NCBI GenBank assembly: GCA_016711295.1
Contig: JADJTE010000019.1
Span: 1-41,059, forward strand
DNA from: Sphingobacteriales bacterium
Lineage (GTDB): Bacteria > Bacteroidota > Bacteroidia > Chitinophagales > UBA2359
DNA length: 41,059 nt
Direction: 5' to 3'
In this document: piece after piece, positions 19,254-29,257 of the stretch
Layout of the letters: each line of letters opens with the position of its first letter
Position numbering within the stretch: position 1 is the first letter of the stretch
Program-made: the position numbers and the translations under genes
The notes under the pieces: model-generated
What the model was told of the DNA's origin: nothing
What the model saw: only the letters and a program-made list of their open reading frames with translations
Database searches by the model: none

Positions 19254-20709
19254 ATGAACTCATCGGTACAAACAACAGCACCTTTCAACGGCAAATTGTC
19301 GCCGCGCCACACCCTCTGGGCGATGGCTGCGCTTAGCTTGAGCTTGCGCCTTAAGGTGCCATTGCCACCGATATTACCTACCTCTACGCCGCACCCTTAG
19401 CCGTACTGTTGGTGATGTGGGTGCTAACCGATATCAAAAGAGCCTATTTCCTGCTATTATTTCTTCTGCCGCTATCTGCCGAAACCGTTTTTAGCGAAAA
19501 ATGGGCGATGGACTTGCCCGGCGAACCCCTCACCATACTGCTCATGGGGGCTACTTGGCTCTATGTACTGGTCAAGCCAGGGTGGGTAAATCCAAAATTC
19601 TTCCGCCACCCCATTGCTAAGGCTTTGGCGGCGCATTGGATATGGATAGGTTTGGCAGCCGTATTTTCGGCATCTGCGTTTGTGTCGTTCAAATTTTGGT
19701 TTGCCAAAACGTGGTATCTCACTGTGTTTTTTGTCCTAACGGGCGTATTTTTGCGCCGCCCCACCGACCTTAAACGCTGGCTTTGGTGTTTGGTAGTGCC
19801 CTTGTTGTATATCGTCATACGCGCATTTATTTTGCATGCCCAAACGGGATTTGGCTTTTTGGATATAGGCAGCTGCGTAATTCCATATTTCCGAAACCAT
19901 GTCAATTATGGTGTGATGCTCACCGTATTGCTGCCTTATCTGTTCTATATCAGGCGTTTATATGCCAATGGGTCGCGGGCTAAATTGCTGACTGATATGG
20001 CTATCGTCGTTTTTATAGTCGGCATAGTATTTGCCTACACGAGGGCTGCTTATGCCTCGCTGTTGGCTGTGCCGATGCTACTGTTTATCTTCCGCGAGCG
20101 GTTTACGGCTCTGGTGGTGGCTTGCAGCATTATTGCTATGGTAGTGATAGGCATACAATTGGCTGCCGACGATAATTACCTCCGCTTTGCACCCGATAAT
20201 GAACATACGATACAACACGAAAATTTGAGCGACCACTTCAATGCCACTTTCGAGGGCAAAGACATGTCGTTTATGGAGCGCATCTATCGCTGGGTCGCGG
20301 CTATGCACATGATACAAGACCGCCCGCTGACGGGCTTCGGTCCCAATAATTTTTACAACTTTTATAAACAATATACCGTTGCCATTTTTGAAACCTATGT
20401 GAGCGACAACCCCGAACGCTCAGGCGTACACAACTATTTTTTGATGATATTAGTAGAACAAGGTTTCATAGGGCTAATTATATTTATCGTTTTTTGGCGA
20501 TTTTGTTTGCGCACGGCGAAAAATTATACCATCGCTTGAAAAACCCTGACGAAAAAGCCCTCGCCCTGACCATCTTGGTATCGCTTAGTATCGTGATTAT
20601 CAATTGTTTGGTGGGCGACTTGCTCGAAACCGACGAAATAGGCTCGCTGTTTTTTATGGGCGTAGCTATGCTCGTCAATTTGGACTTATATAGTAGCGAA
20701 ACAGAATAA
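19254..20709 (+). CDS. O-antigen ligase/polymerase-like membrane protein (two frameshifts)
   Basis: Polytopic inner-membrane protein of about 485 residues resembling the O-antigen ligase/Wzy family, which joins or polymerises surface glycans. I start it at ATG 19254-19256 (MNSSVQTTAPFNGKLSPRHT). The frame slips near 19365 and continues ATDITYLYAAPLAVLLVMWV. It slips again in the T-run near 20490-20495 and ends EIGSLFFMGVAMLVNLDLY. About ten hydrophobic segments are visible. The large loop contains RIYRWVAAMHMIQDRPLTGF, GPNNF and SGVHNYFLMILVEQGFIG, the typical Wzy_C signature with the conserved His. No glycosyltransferase genes are adjacent, so its glycan is unknown. Confidence 0.82.
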
Positions 20710-20854
20710 AAGCAGACCAAAATTACCCATAAGACCACCCATTACACGCTATCCGCTTGTGCTACTCTGCATAACATAGATGTAACTGATTAGCTCGATA
20801 TACAGCCCCCTCGCCCCTTTATTTGCCACCGACCGCCACAGCCTAATTTGACCT

Positions 20855-22461
20855 ATGATTACTGTTAAAAAAACCTACGAATTTAATCCTGATACCGACC
20901 TCATTGGCAAGGGCGGCTTCGGAAAGGTCTACCGTGCCTTAGACCGCAACCTAAATATGCAGGTGGCGATAAAAAAATATTCGGGCAATTTACCCGCTAA
21001 ATATAGTTTATTTGAGGAGATAAAACGCGCTATACGGCTCAACCACCCCAATTTGGTGCGCTACTACGATGCCTTTGAATTAGAAGAAGCCTCGGCATTT
21101 GGCGATAAAATACAGATGGGCGTATTGGAATACATCAATGGCGGCGACTTAATGGGTTTGTACCGCAAAAAAGGCCGATATCCAAACGCTCAAACAATTG
21201 TTTGCAGGTATCATGGAGGGGCTGCGCTATCTGCTCGCCATGGCATCGCCACACCGCGACTTGAAGCCGGAAAACATACTCATTCAGGACGAACAAGGCG
21301 TATTGACACCCAAAATAGCTGATTTTGGCATTAGCAAAGCATTGCGCGATGCCGACGCAGGCGCATCGTCGTTGGTGATAGGGTCGGTCGAGTATATGGC
21401 TCCCGAACAATTTAATGTCGAGAAATATGGTATCAACAAGCAGTTGCATACTAATTTAGACCTATGGTCATTGGGCGTGATGATTTGCGAAGCATTTACG
21501 GGGCAGGCTCCATTTGGCAAAACACAACAAGGTATGGCACGCGACGAGATTATGCGCAATATCTTGACCCAAGACCTCAACGAAACCACCTTGGCAAAAA
21601 ATACCCGAACCATTCCGCCAAGTAGCCAAGCGATGTTTGGTGCGCAATGCCGCCCAGCGTGCCCTCAACATTGACGAGCTGATGATGATACTATATGGCA
21701 ATACCGCCGCTGCCAAATCTCATGCCAATACCTTTGCAGACAGCGTGCCGCCGCCCTTCGATGCCAAGCAGCCCAAAGACAAAAGCAAAAATCCGACTAA
21801 TTACGACGAGCGTTTCGAGACCGAAGCCGTGCCGCCGCAATTTAACTATAATCGCCGCAATAGCGATAACAACAGTAGCGAAGGAACGGCTTCGTCTAAT
21901 ACTGCCGCTAATAGCTTTTCGTTTTTTGGCAACTGCTCCCCATTGCTACAGGTTTAGCGGGGTGGGCGTTTTACAACAGCAAACAAACCATATTTGGCTA
22001 TGATGTGCCCATTCAAGAATTGGTATTATATCCCATTATCTTATGTGGTGGTTGTTGGTACTCAATATAATAACGGTATTTGTGCCCAAAAAATGCGTTT
22101 TCCCGCTTCATCTTACTTATTTTCGTTCTTATCGCTGTTTTATTATTTGGTACGCGGTATTTTAGAGCGCAACTATTCGGGTGTTCCTGGTTTTACGTTC
22201 AAATTTGCCGACCATTCGTTTGCAGCTACCTATCCTATTGCCGCCTTGATATGTATAGCCTTGCCCCTTGTATTGCGTCCCAAGCATTTTCAGTGGTTCG
22301 ATGCCGTGTGCATTTTTTTGGGTTATGCTTTGTTTAGCTATTGGCTCATTGGCGTTTATCTGACCGACACTTCGTGGCAAATAGGCGTGCTTGTTACGGG
22401 TATTATTGCTATTATTGGCGCAGTACTATTGTGGCAGCGCGATAATAAACAACGATGGTAG
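20855..22461 (+). CDS. Ser/Thr protein kinase with C-terminal membrane segments (many frame slips)
   Basis: Eukaryotic-type protein kinase, roughly 530 residues if joined. The N-terminal lobe has the glycine loop GKGGFGKV (residues 18-25), Lys40 in VAIKK, and HPNLVRYYDAF. After a slip in the A-run near 21170 come HRDLKPENI, the DFG motif in IADFGISKAL, and SVEYMAPEQF. Two compensating slips seem to lie around 21230-21255, and another in an A-run near 21600, after which the text reads IPEPFRQVAKRCLVRNAAQR. A polar Pro/Asn-rich linker and membrane segments follow, crossing more slips near 21925, 22040 and 22150. The last clean frame ends LLWQRDNKQRW. All catalytic motifs survive. Whether the last membrane part belongs to the same gene, and whether the gene is intact or decaying, is uncertain. 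Confidence 0.7.
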
Positions 22462-22566
22462 GGTAGGAGAGACGGTTTGGACTAAACAAGAACAAATGGC
22501 AAGGTATATACAATCCTAAGTTGTCGCCCTATCCAAGACGTAGGAGAGAGTGTAGGCTAACCCCGA

Positions 22567-22604
22567 CCGCCCCACACAGATTTTTATCATCTGTGCGGGG
22601 GCGT
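22567..22604. terminator. Possible hairpin terminator between convergent genes
   Basis: CCGCCCCACACAGAT pairs with ATCTGTGCGGGGGCG around the loop TTTTATC, with one mismatch and one bulge. It sits between the kinase 3' end (plus) and the CotH gene 3' end (minus), where a shared terminator is expected. No clean T-run follows. Confidence 0.4.
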
Positions 22605-22643
22605 GTTCGATAAAGTTATATTCCAGCAGGCACTTGCTGCAAT

Positions 22644-25439
22644 TTAGTACCGTATTTCTGTTATCCCAATTATCGATGCATTGGGCTGATAGAGGTTATA
22701 ATCACCTACGGTGACGTTTTTGTCCAAATTGCAATCGCCATCTAAATATTGGTTGGGGGCACTGCCTGCTTGAGTAGCGTATAGGTTATAATCTAATACA
22801 CTCATTACACCGTTGGCAATAAAATCGCCTGCATACATGGCATATTTGCCATCGCTCATCAATGCCTCTTGGTTGCTGCCAGATACATTGGCATAATCTG
22901 TAAAATCTAAGGCGGTAGCGGTCGTATTGGGCAATACAGTAGCGTTGTTAGATAACACAGCTAAGTGGTTGCGGTGGCGCACCACTAAATAATAGCTATT
23001 GCCCGCCGTAAGGGTGCTAAACAATACGCCTTCGGTGCCATCGGGCGATAGCAATACGCCGTCGTTGCGCAGTAAGGCGGCGCGGCGTTCTAAGGCTGTG
23101 CCGTTGCTGCTTTCTCGCGCCTCTACCAATACCCAATCGCTGATATTATTGCCGATGCTTGTCGCCGATTCATCGCCATTATAAGCCCAAGGAGCGCGGT
23201 TATAAGGCTGTGCGCTGGGTATGATGTCATTCAGACCCGTATTGAGTAGCCCTGTGGTGGGATTATACGCGCCTTGTAACAATACTTTGATATGCGCACG
23301 CACGCCAACGGGCACAACGGGCGTATTGCTTGCCATAAACGTAGGGTCTTGAATGATAAAACTACCCGTTCCATTGGGTACGCGGGCATAACCCAAATCG
23401 GTAGTTTGTTGTCCGATGTTCACCGAATCAATCATTTGCAGATTATTATTCATCAGCAATAAGGTTTCGCCGCTGGCTGAGAGTTTAAAATTGGCGTGCA
23501 TCGGTCCTTGGCTGCTGTCTTCATCTGCCCAAAAAATGACATAACCAAATGCGGGAATATTTGTCCCGGTGGGTATTTGCCATTTGTCTAAGTTAGTAGG
23601 GTTGTCGCTCAGGTAGTAGCCGCCTATATTGATAGGGTTGGCTGATTTGTTGTAAAGTTCTATCCAATCGTCATATTCGCCGGCTTCGTCGGGCATGGTC
23701 GTGGAGTTTGATGCCATTACCTCGTTAATCACCACATCAGACGTAGTGGTTTGGGGCGGTACTACATATATCATTACGTCATGTTCAGCGCCGGCAGGAT
23801 AATACGATGCCGATTTGGGCGTATTATTGGCGAGAGCCTCTACGTAAAAGCGCACCCAGGAGCCTGCTGCTTGTGTGGGTATTGCTCCGCCGAATACTCC
23901 GTCGCCTGCTGCGCCGTCGTTGTGCGCACCGTCGTCGAACATTTGGAGCGGGGTGAAATTGCCTACTAAGCCGTTGGCATAATACAGATTGACGCGATAA
24001 ATGCCGTTGCTGGACGTTACTTGTGCGGTGACATCGGCGGTTTGCGCGTCGTTAGGAGGCGACCACATACCGTTGGGGCTGCTATACGATACGTTGCTGA
24101 TAGTTGGGGCTACCTGTGCTACTTCGGTATTGGCGAGCAGGTTGGTACGGCGATTGTTAATAAAATTTTTCAGTACGGGTATTTCGTTCTGAAACTGTGT
24201 ATAGGTATATATTTTTTTGGGGTCGCTTTGCACTTGGGTGCCAATATGTGCGACATAGTTGTCGATAATGGTATTGCAAGCCGTAGGGTTCATTTCGGTT
24301 TCGATGAGGGTGCGTAGGTGTGCCAAGTAGCGTTGTCGCCATTGCGGAACGTTCAAAATTTTATTTAGCAATGGATAGTTGGCATTAGTAGCGTTATAAA
24401 ACGCGCTCCAAGTAATATGTGATGGGTCCATTACCGTATTGCCGTCATATTCTAAGGGCGTGAGGCGGTTGGTTTCGGCTTCGAGATAGGCATAGTAATC
24501 CATTTTCCTTTATATACATAGCCATCATCATCGGTAAATGCAATTTCGGAGGCTAAAAACCAGAGTGTTCGGTCAATATCTAAAATTGGGCAAGTACGTC
24601 GGTAGGTTTGCCGAAGTGGTATTGTTCAGTGCGTCGCATACATCGACCAGATAATCCCAAGGATTTGCCAATTCGGTGCTTTTGAGGGTATAATATTGTT
24701 TATACGTAGCCGTATCGTCTCCCAAATAGTTGATAGCGGCAGTTCCGTCGCCCCAGCCACCGCCGCCGCCCGGTCCGCCACCGCCCGGTCCGCCGCCTGA
24801 GCTTCCTGTTGGGCGGTCGGCACGCCAATTGATGCCGTTATTGGTCAAAAACCATTCTTTCAAAAAATCTTTGTTGATTTGCTGTACGCTAGGATACAAA
24901 CCCCAATCTTGGTTGTTGATATACAAGCGCACATAGTTAGCTTTTGCTGCGGGTATGTGTCGGCGGATTTGGTGTAGGTAGAATACCTCGCGGATAAACG
25001 ATTCGTCCAAAAACGAATTGTTGAGGTTCATCGTTTTATAGCCCATTATATCTTGGTTCTCATGTACAAAATCGAGGCTGATATTGAACGATTTTTTTTG
25101 CGAACTTACCTGCGAATAAGACGTTTGCCCCTTGACACGAACCCCTACACTATCGTATAAAAGACCATCGACCGTCATATTTGCGAGTAGGTCGGTGTGG
25201 GTTTGCTCGTTCTGGGTGAGCAACGTCCACTAGTCGCTTTGCGGAAAATCGAGATAAACGCTGCGGATAAGCGTAGAGTCGTACAAACCCGTCGAGGCGC
25301 GTCCGCCAGTATAAAGATACCGCCCGTCAGGAGATAGGTACATCTCGTCGGGTAGGGTTTGCGCGGCTAAGTAAGTAGTGCTTATTAGCACTAAGTAGCA
25401 CCAATAAGCCAAGCGGGTATAAGGTAGCTGTCTGTTCAT
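22644..25439 (-). CDS. Secreted CotH-kinase/lamin-tail protein with shared C-terminal module (broken by one stop and two slips)
   Basis: Exported protein of about 930 residues. The N-terminus MNRQLPYTRLAYWCYLVLIS is a signal peptide. A CotH domain follows: GVRVKGQTSYSQVSSQKKSF, NNSFLDESFIREVFYLHQI, YVRLYINNQDWGLYPSVQQ and, after slips near 24588 and 24507, FTDDDGYVYKGKMDYYAYLE. CotH proteins are atypical kinases. An in-frame TAG at 25232-25230 falls where Tyr is expected (PQSD-stop-WTLLTQN). A Gly-rich loop lies near 24740-24800. Later come a beta domain, then a lamin-tail domain (SDVVINEVMASNSTTMPDE to GGYYLSDNPTNLDKWQIP). The last 215 residues match the C-terminus of the metzincin at 14996-17172, ending EIRY. 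Likely a surface protein; its substrate is unknown. Confidence 0.85.
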
Positions 25440-25810
25440 GATATAGTAAAAAAAATATTTGCAATTTGCTTTTTGAGCGATAAATGTACAATGATAACAA
25501 TAAGCCCGAAAGTTAAGGCTATGTGAGCTATGGACAAAATAAAATGGAATTTTATTCAGTTATGGATAAATAAAAAGGCATTTTTGTTAAAAAATCGATA
25601 TTTTGTTTGCTTATGTTATGCAGAAAGCTCATTTCGGAACAAAAAAATAGAGTACTTCTATTGGTTCTTTAAATCTGATTTATTTGGATATTCTCCTTCT
25701 TAGAGCTACCAATATGTGATGAGATTAAAACAAAACAGCTTGGGGATTGCCTATAATACGACACTCCCCAAGCATTTTATTGGTTGATAACGGATTTGGT
25801 GGACCTTGGG
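25440..25810. other. Intergenic region upstream of the CotH gene
   Basis: 371 bases, very A+T-rich, between the CotH start and the 3' end of the His/Gly-rich lipoprotein gene. It should hold the CotH promoter. No clear TAnnTTTG element at good spacing, no gene and no repeat were found. Confidence 0.5.
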
Positions 25811-26303
25811 CTACCCGCCGCCATGACCGTGACCGCCGCCGCCATGACCATGCCCGCCACCGCCGTGATGTCCGCCGCCGTGACCGCCACCAGGAATACT
25901 GTCATGCGGGTGCGTATGGGTCGAGTCTCCACCGCCCCAAGAACCGCCGCCACCGGGGTAGGCTATCGTGTGGGTGTGTGTGTGTCAAGTCCCAGCCGCC
26001 CCAAGATGCCGCCACCAGAGCAACCGCCACCGGGTAGGCTATCGTGTGGGTGTGTGTGGGTCGAGTCCCAGCCGCCCCAAGGCCGCCGCCAGGAATGCTG
26101 TCATGATGTCCGTGTCCGTGCCCGCCGTGATGGTGGCAGGTATCGCAAGGAGGCAATGTGTCGCCCCCGCCCCAGCCGAGTGTGTCGCCGCTACCGAAGG
26201 GCCAATCGCCGCCCGTACCTACGCCGGGTAAATCGGCGGCATCGTGGCAGCTTGCCCATAGCAGAATGCCTAATAGGGCTACAAATGAAAGAAACTTGTT
26301 CAT
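25811..26303 (-). CDS. His/Gly-rich tandem-repeat lipoprotein (frames broken)
   Basis: Small lipoprotein of about 165 residues. MNKFLSFVALLGILLWASC is a signal peptide with lipobox (Cys19). The mature part is almost entirely Gly, His, Asp, Thr and Pro: CHHHGGHGHGHHDSIPGGG, then three copies of a unit close to SWGGWDSTHTHPHDSLPGGG, and a tail of HGGG/HGHGGG units ending at TAG 25813-25811. Single-base slips in G-runs (around 26090, 26015 and 25955) break the frame, but all three repeat copies read well in one frame or another. The spaced histidines suggest binding of transition metals at the cell surface. This is inference from composition; I know no named family. Confidence 0.7.
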
Positions 26304-26390
26304 TGGTAAATAGAGTTAAAAGTAAATTTGCAATTGATGAATTAGCATAAGAAATAATTTTTTATATAATTAATATAAAAAAACTTAGTT

Positions 26391-27370
26391 TTAGCGATAG
26401 ATAGTCATTGCTTTGCAATCTTTGAATATTCCTTCTTGGTTGGTGACACTAATTTGGTAGACATAGACGGCAGGCGACAAGCCCAATGTATTTAGGTCGA
26501 GGCTAAGGTGGTGTTCGCCTGCGCTTAACTTGCCTTGTTCTATATTTGCCACTTGTTTGCCATTAGTATCCCAGATTTCGAGGCTTACTTGGGCATCTTT
26601 TTTTAGCGTGAGCGGTATAGTTGTTTTGCCTTCGGCAGGGTTGGGATAATTTTGCGCCATACAAATTGTTGGGCGTTTTGCTGTTCTATATAGCCTACGC
26701 CCACTGTGCCGTTGCCTTGTACGGTCACTTCGAGGAACGAATCGTAGCCACCTGTTGAGTTGGGGGTTAGCGAAGCGAGCTGAAAAGCGTAGCCATCTGA
26801 GAAAATGCCGTCTGTATTGGGCGTTTTGGGGTCAGCACCATTGGTATACTCTGCCGTATTAGCTGCATATACCTCATTGACTACATCGTGGTCGAAAGTG
26901 AGTTGCGAAATAGCGGCATAAGCAGAACTTACGTATACTTGAAAATGTATATGGCAGACGCGACCAGGATACCATCCAGGAAAAATAGTAGTAAAATTAA
27001 CTTCGCCGTTAGCATCGGTCATTTGGTAGCCGCGCAGGTAGGTCAAGCCCGCCTCTGAACTATAGCCCGAATAATTGCCGTCTTTGTCGCAGTGCCAAAT
27101 ATTGATGCGCACGTTGGGCATAGGAGCGCAATTGTTAGCACCCATGATGCGCAATCTTAGGTTGAGCGGTGTGCCTGTGCGGTCTTCGCTCACGTCTTGC
27201 CGAAAATAGAAAGTATTAGTGGATAAATCTAAGGGAAAGGGTCCAGCGGTTTCGCTTGGGATAAGCGTGCAGGTATTGGTTTCGTCTGCGCCTGATTTGG
27301 CTTTGCCAAAGGGTATTAGCGTTGCGATACCCGCTAAACCTGCTGCTTTTAAGAAATTTCGTTTGTTCAT
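26391..27370 (-). CDS. Secreted intradiol ring-cleavage dioxygenase with T9SS tail (one frameshift)
   Basis: Member of the protocatechuate/catechol intradiol dioxygenase superfamily, about 326 residues, expected to open catechol-like rings using Fe(III). The N-terminus MNKRNFLKAAGLAGIATL is an export signal with a Tat-like KR-x-FL motif. Likely iron ligands are Tyr100 or Tyr103 (DGNYSGYS), Tyr134 (FPGWYPGR) and His140 and His142 (VCHIHFQV). IWHCDKDGNY is the family core. Near 26660 the frame slips by one base. The other frame continues AQNYPNPAEGKTTIPLTL and ends VTNQEGIFKDCKAMTIYR, a clear type A T9SS sorting domain. So the enzyme is probably displayed or released outside the cell. It lies between two His-rich lipoprotein genes on the same strand. 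Confidence 0.88.
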
Positions 27371-27470
27371 AACAGAAAAAGAATTAAAAATAAATATGGT
27401 GCAAAGGAATAATGTGTCGTAGCGGTGTTGGCATTGGTTAATGCTCTTGGCGGGTAGTAGATGTTTGTGT

Positions 27471-28648
27471 TTATGGAATGACCCAAACGCTTTTGCTCAT
27501 GACAGGATTATTCGTAAATACGGGGTTGATAGAGGTAGGTACATCGGGCCAAACAATGGCAATATCAAATCCGGGAGCGAATAAAGCGGCTTCGATATCT
27601 ATCGGAAATTCAAATGCTATGGAGTCGTTGGGCGCGATGGTCAGGTCGCTATCAAAAGGTTGTGCATAGGGAAGCAGGGCGAGCAGCGAGTCGGGCATTT
27701 CGTCTTCGATGGCGTAGCCCACGCGCAGCGTATTGCCCGCAAAGGGATAGATACTTTCATTGACGATATAGCCCGTCATCAGAACGGTTTGACCTATTTG
27801 CACCGTATCCGGAAAACTAATACTGCTGACGCGCAATCCATATTCGTTTTCGAGGTTGAGGGCTATTCCGTCTGCATCGAAATAGAGCTTTATGCCGCCA
27901 TTGAGCCTTATTTCGTACTGCTCGTTGGGTTGCCATTCGGCTTTTACGATAAAGTGGTCGGGGTAGTAGGCAGCAACATGGTTGATGATGGTATCGGGTA
28001 GGTCAGATATAGCTATTGGTAGCTCGTCGTGGTCGTGGTCGTTTTCCCACCATTCGCCTTGCGGGGTTTCTATATAAACAAGGTTGCCGTTTTCGTCAAA
28101 AAACAAGGTCATGCCGTCACTCAATACTACTTGGTAAATGCCGCCGTTGTTTCCCGATGTAGGCAGAGCTGGGCTATCGCCAGAGCCACTGTCGTCGTGA
28201 CAAGCACCGTGGTGGTTAGAAAGAGTGTCGGTCTCGTTGCTACTGCCGTTGTAGTCGTGATATGTCGAGTCGTTATGGTTATGCCAATCATCGTTATTGC
28301 CGCCGCCGCCGTCGTGTGCCGAGCCATTATGGTCGTGCCAATCGTCGTTGCCGCCGCCGCCATTGTGTCCGTGGTGGTGATTGCCGCCTGGCGGAGGCGC
28401 ACTCCAGCGAAAGTAGCGATGAGGCGGGTGTTCGTTATAAAATATGGCAGCTATGCTTTGTGTAGGAAAGTTAGTAGCTATATAGGTTTGTATCGCAGCT
28501 GGTAGCTCGGCAACATTAATGCTTATGCCTATGGGCATGCCCGTTGTAGGGGTGGTGGCGGGATAGGAAAACCCAAGTCTTCCGTTTCATGGCAGCCCAA
28601 CCACAACAGCGAACATAATAAACTGGCAATGACAAACCGTAAAGTCAT
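27471..28648 (-). CDS. PepSY-like lipoprotein with His-rich repeat insertion (one frameshift)
   Basis: Predicted lipoprotein of about 390 residues. ATG 28648 starts MTLRFVIASLLCSLLWLGC, a signal peptide with lipobox. A slip near 28550 in a C-run joins it to MPIGISINVAELPAAIQTYI. Two PepSY-like (DUF2874-type) units can be seen: LPAAIQTYIATNFPTQSIAA with YQVVLSDGMTLFFDENGNL, and ISDLPDTIINHVAAYYPDHF with YEIRLNGGIKLYFDADG. The first unit is split by an insertion of about 85 residues rich in His, Asp, Asn and Gly, with near-repeats GGGGNDDWHDHNGSAHD and GGGGNNDDWHNHNDSTYHD. The C-terminal 130 residues look like a beta-sandwich. Metal binding is inferred from the His-rich insert. Confidence 0.78.
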
Positions 28649-28728
28649 AAACGAACAATATTTTTGAGGGGTGGGATGGAGGGAAATTAGTTGTGGTATG
28701 GAGTAAACTGTGCAGCGGTTTATTAACA

Positions 28729-28760
28729 CAAAATTAGCGTATAGTCAAAACATGGACAAA
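28729..28760 (-). promoter_or_regulatory. Candidate promoter of the PepSY-like lipoprotein gene
   Basis: Minus strand: -33 TTTG at 28760-28757 and -7 TAATTTTG at 28736-28729, 20 bases apart, a good Bacteroidota arrangement. The gene starts about 80 bases downstream. It may also serve the genes further down to 25811. Confidence 0.55.
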
Positions 28761-28840
28761 CGGATCGTTGTTGCTTTCTTATGCGTTCAGTATTTTTGCT
28801 GAACGTTAAATAATAGCACCCAAAAAACAGAATTTCGTTT

Positions 28841-29041
28841 CTATGCAAATGCTGCGGTATGGTTGTTAATTAAAACTACCAATTGCTTTGGTATTTCAAT
28901 ACAACTATAGTGCCTTCTTGGTATGGTGTCAGACATAAAGTTGCGGCTAATGGGTACGTGGCTTACTCCTTGAACAATTGAGCAGTTCCCTTGTAGTCCA
29001 AAGCAAATAGTGTCGGAATGTGCTAAAAACGCCTTAGACAA
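28841..29041 (-). CDS. Possible small protein of unknown function
   Basis: Sixty-six codons from a TTG at 29041-29039 to TAG; no ATG start at the 5' end. It reads MSKAFLAHSDTICFGLQ and ends QLVVLINNHTAAFA. A consensus -7 element TACCTTTG (29100-29093, minus) lies about 50 bases upstream, which is the main support. No family is recognised. It might be the tail of a decayed gene or chance. Confidence 0.22.
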   Translation of the reverse strand: MSKAFLAHSDTICFGLQGNCSIVQGVSHVPISRNFMSDTIPRRHYSCIEIPKQLVVLINNHTAAFA

Positions 29042-29092
29042 GTATATTCGGCTGTATTAGGCTTGCTTATTGTTATACGTGTTTTGTATGCC

Positions 29093-29100
29093 CAAAGGTA
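29093..29100 (-). promoter_or_regulatory. Candidate -7 element facing the PepSY gene
   Basis: Minus-strand TACCTTTG, exact consensus, inside the sbcC upstream region. Its only possible target is the doubtful ORF at 28841-29041 or an untranslated RNA. No -33 element seen. Confidence 0.35.
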
Positions 29101-29223
29101 CGCAATTTTATCGTTTTGATGTTTGTCTATTTCTTGTATTTCTTATGGCTTCAAAGCAAAAATGCAACCTTGTATTTGCCAAAATTATCTCTCCAAAAGC
29201 CGCCGTAGCCTAAAATTATTGCG

Positions 29224-29231
29224 TACCTTTG
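29224..29231 (+). promoter_or_regulatory. Candidate -7 element of sbcC
   Basis: TACCTTTG, 26 bases before the ATG at 29258. Its position is the reason to prefer that start over the upstream open frame. No -33 TTTG at the expected spacing. Confidence 0.5.
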
Positions 29232-29257
29232 CCGTATTATTTCGCGCTAATTCACCC

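Larger units (their letters stand above)
28649..29257. other. Divergent intergenic region (PepSY lipoprotein / sbcC)
   Basis: 609 bases. It holds three promoter candidates (28729-28760 minus, 29093-29100 minus, 29224-29231 plus), a doubtful small ORF (28841-29041) and a small hairpin, CGTTCAG/CTGAACG at 28784-28805. The rest is A+T-rich without recognisable features. Confidence 0.5.

Noticed and set aside
25230..25232. Programmed stop read-through or pyrrolysine/selenocysteine use at the CotH TAG
   Set aside because: No recoding element or context is visible, and a simple base substitution from a Tyr codon is more likely.
25811..26200. CRISPR-like or minisatellite array in the repeated GC-rich region
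   Set aside because: The repeats are coding, lack unique spacers, and translate to a His/Gly unit behind a lipoprotein signal peptide.
28260..28385. Noncoding tandem repeat
   Set aside because: The repeats lie in frame inside the PepSY-like lipoprotein and encode the WHDHN units.
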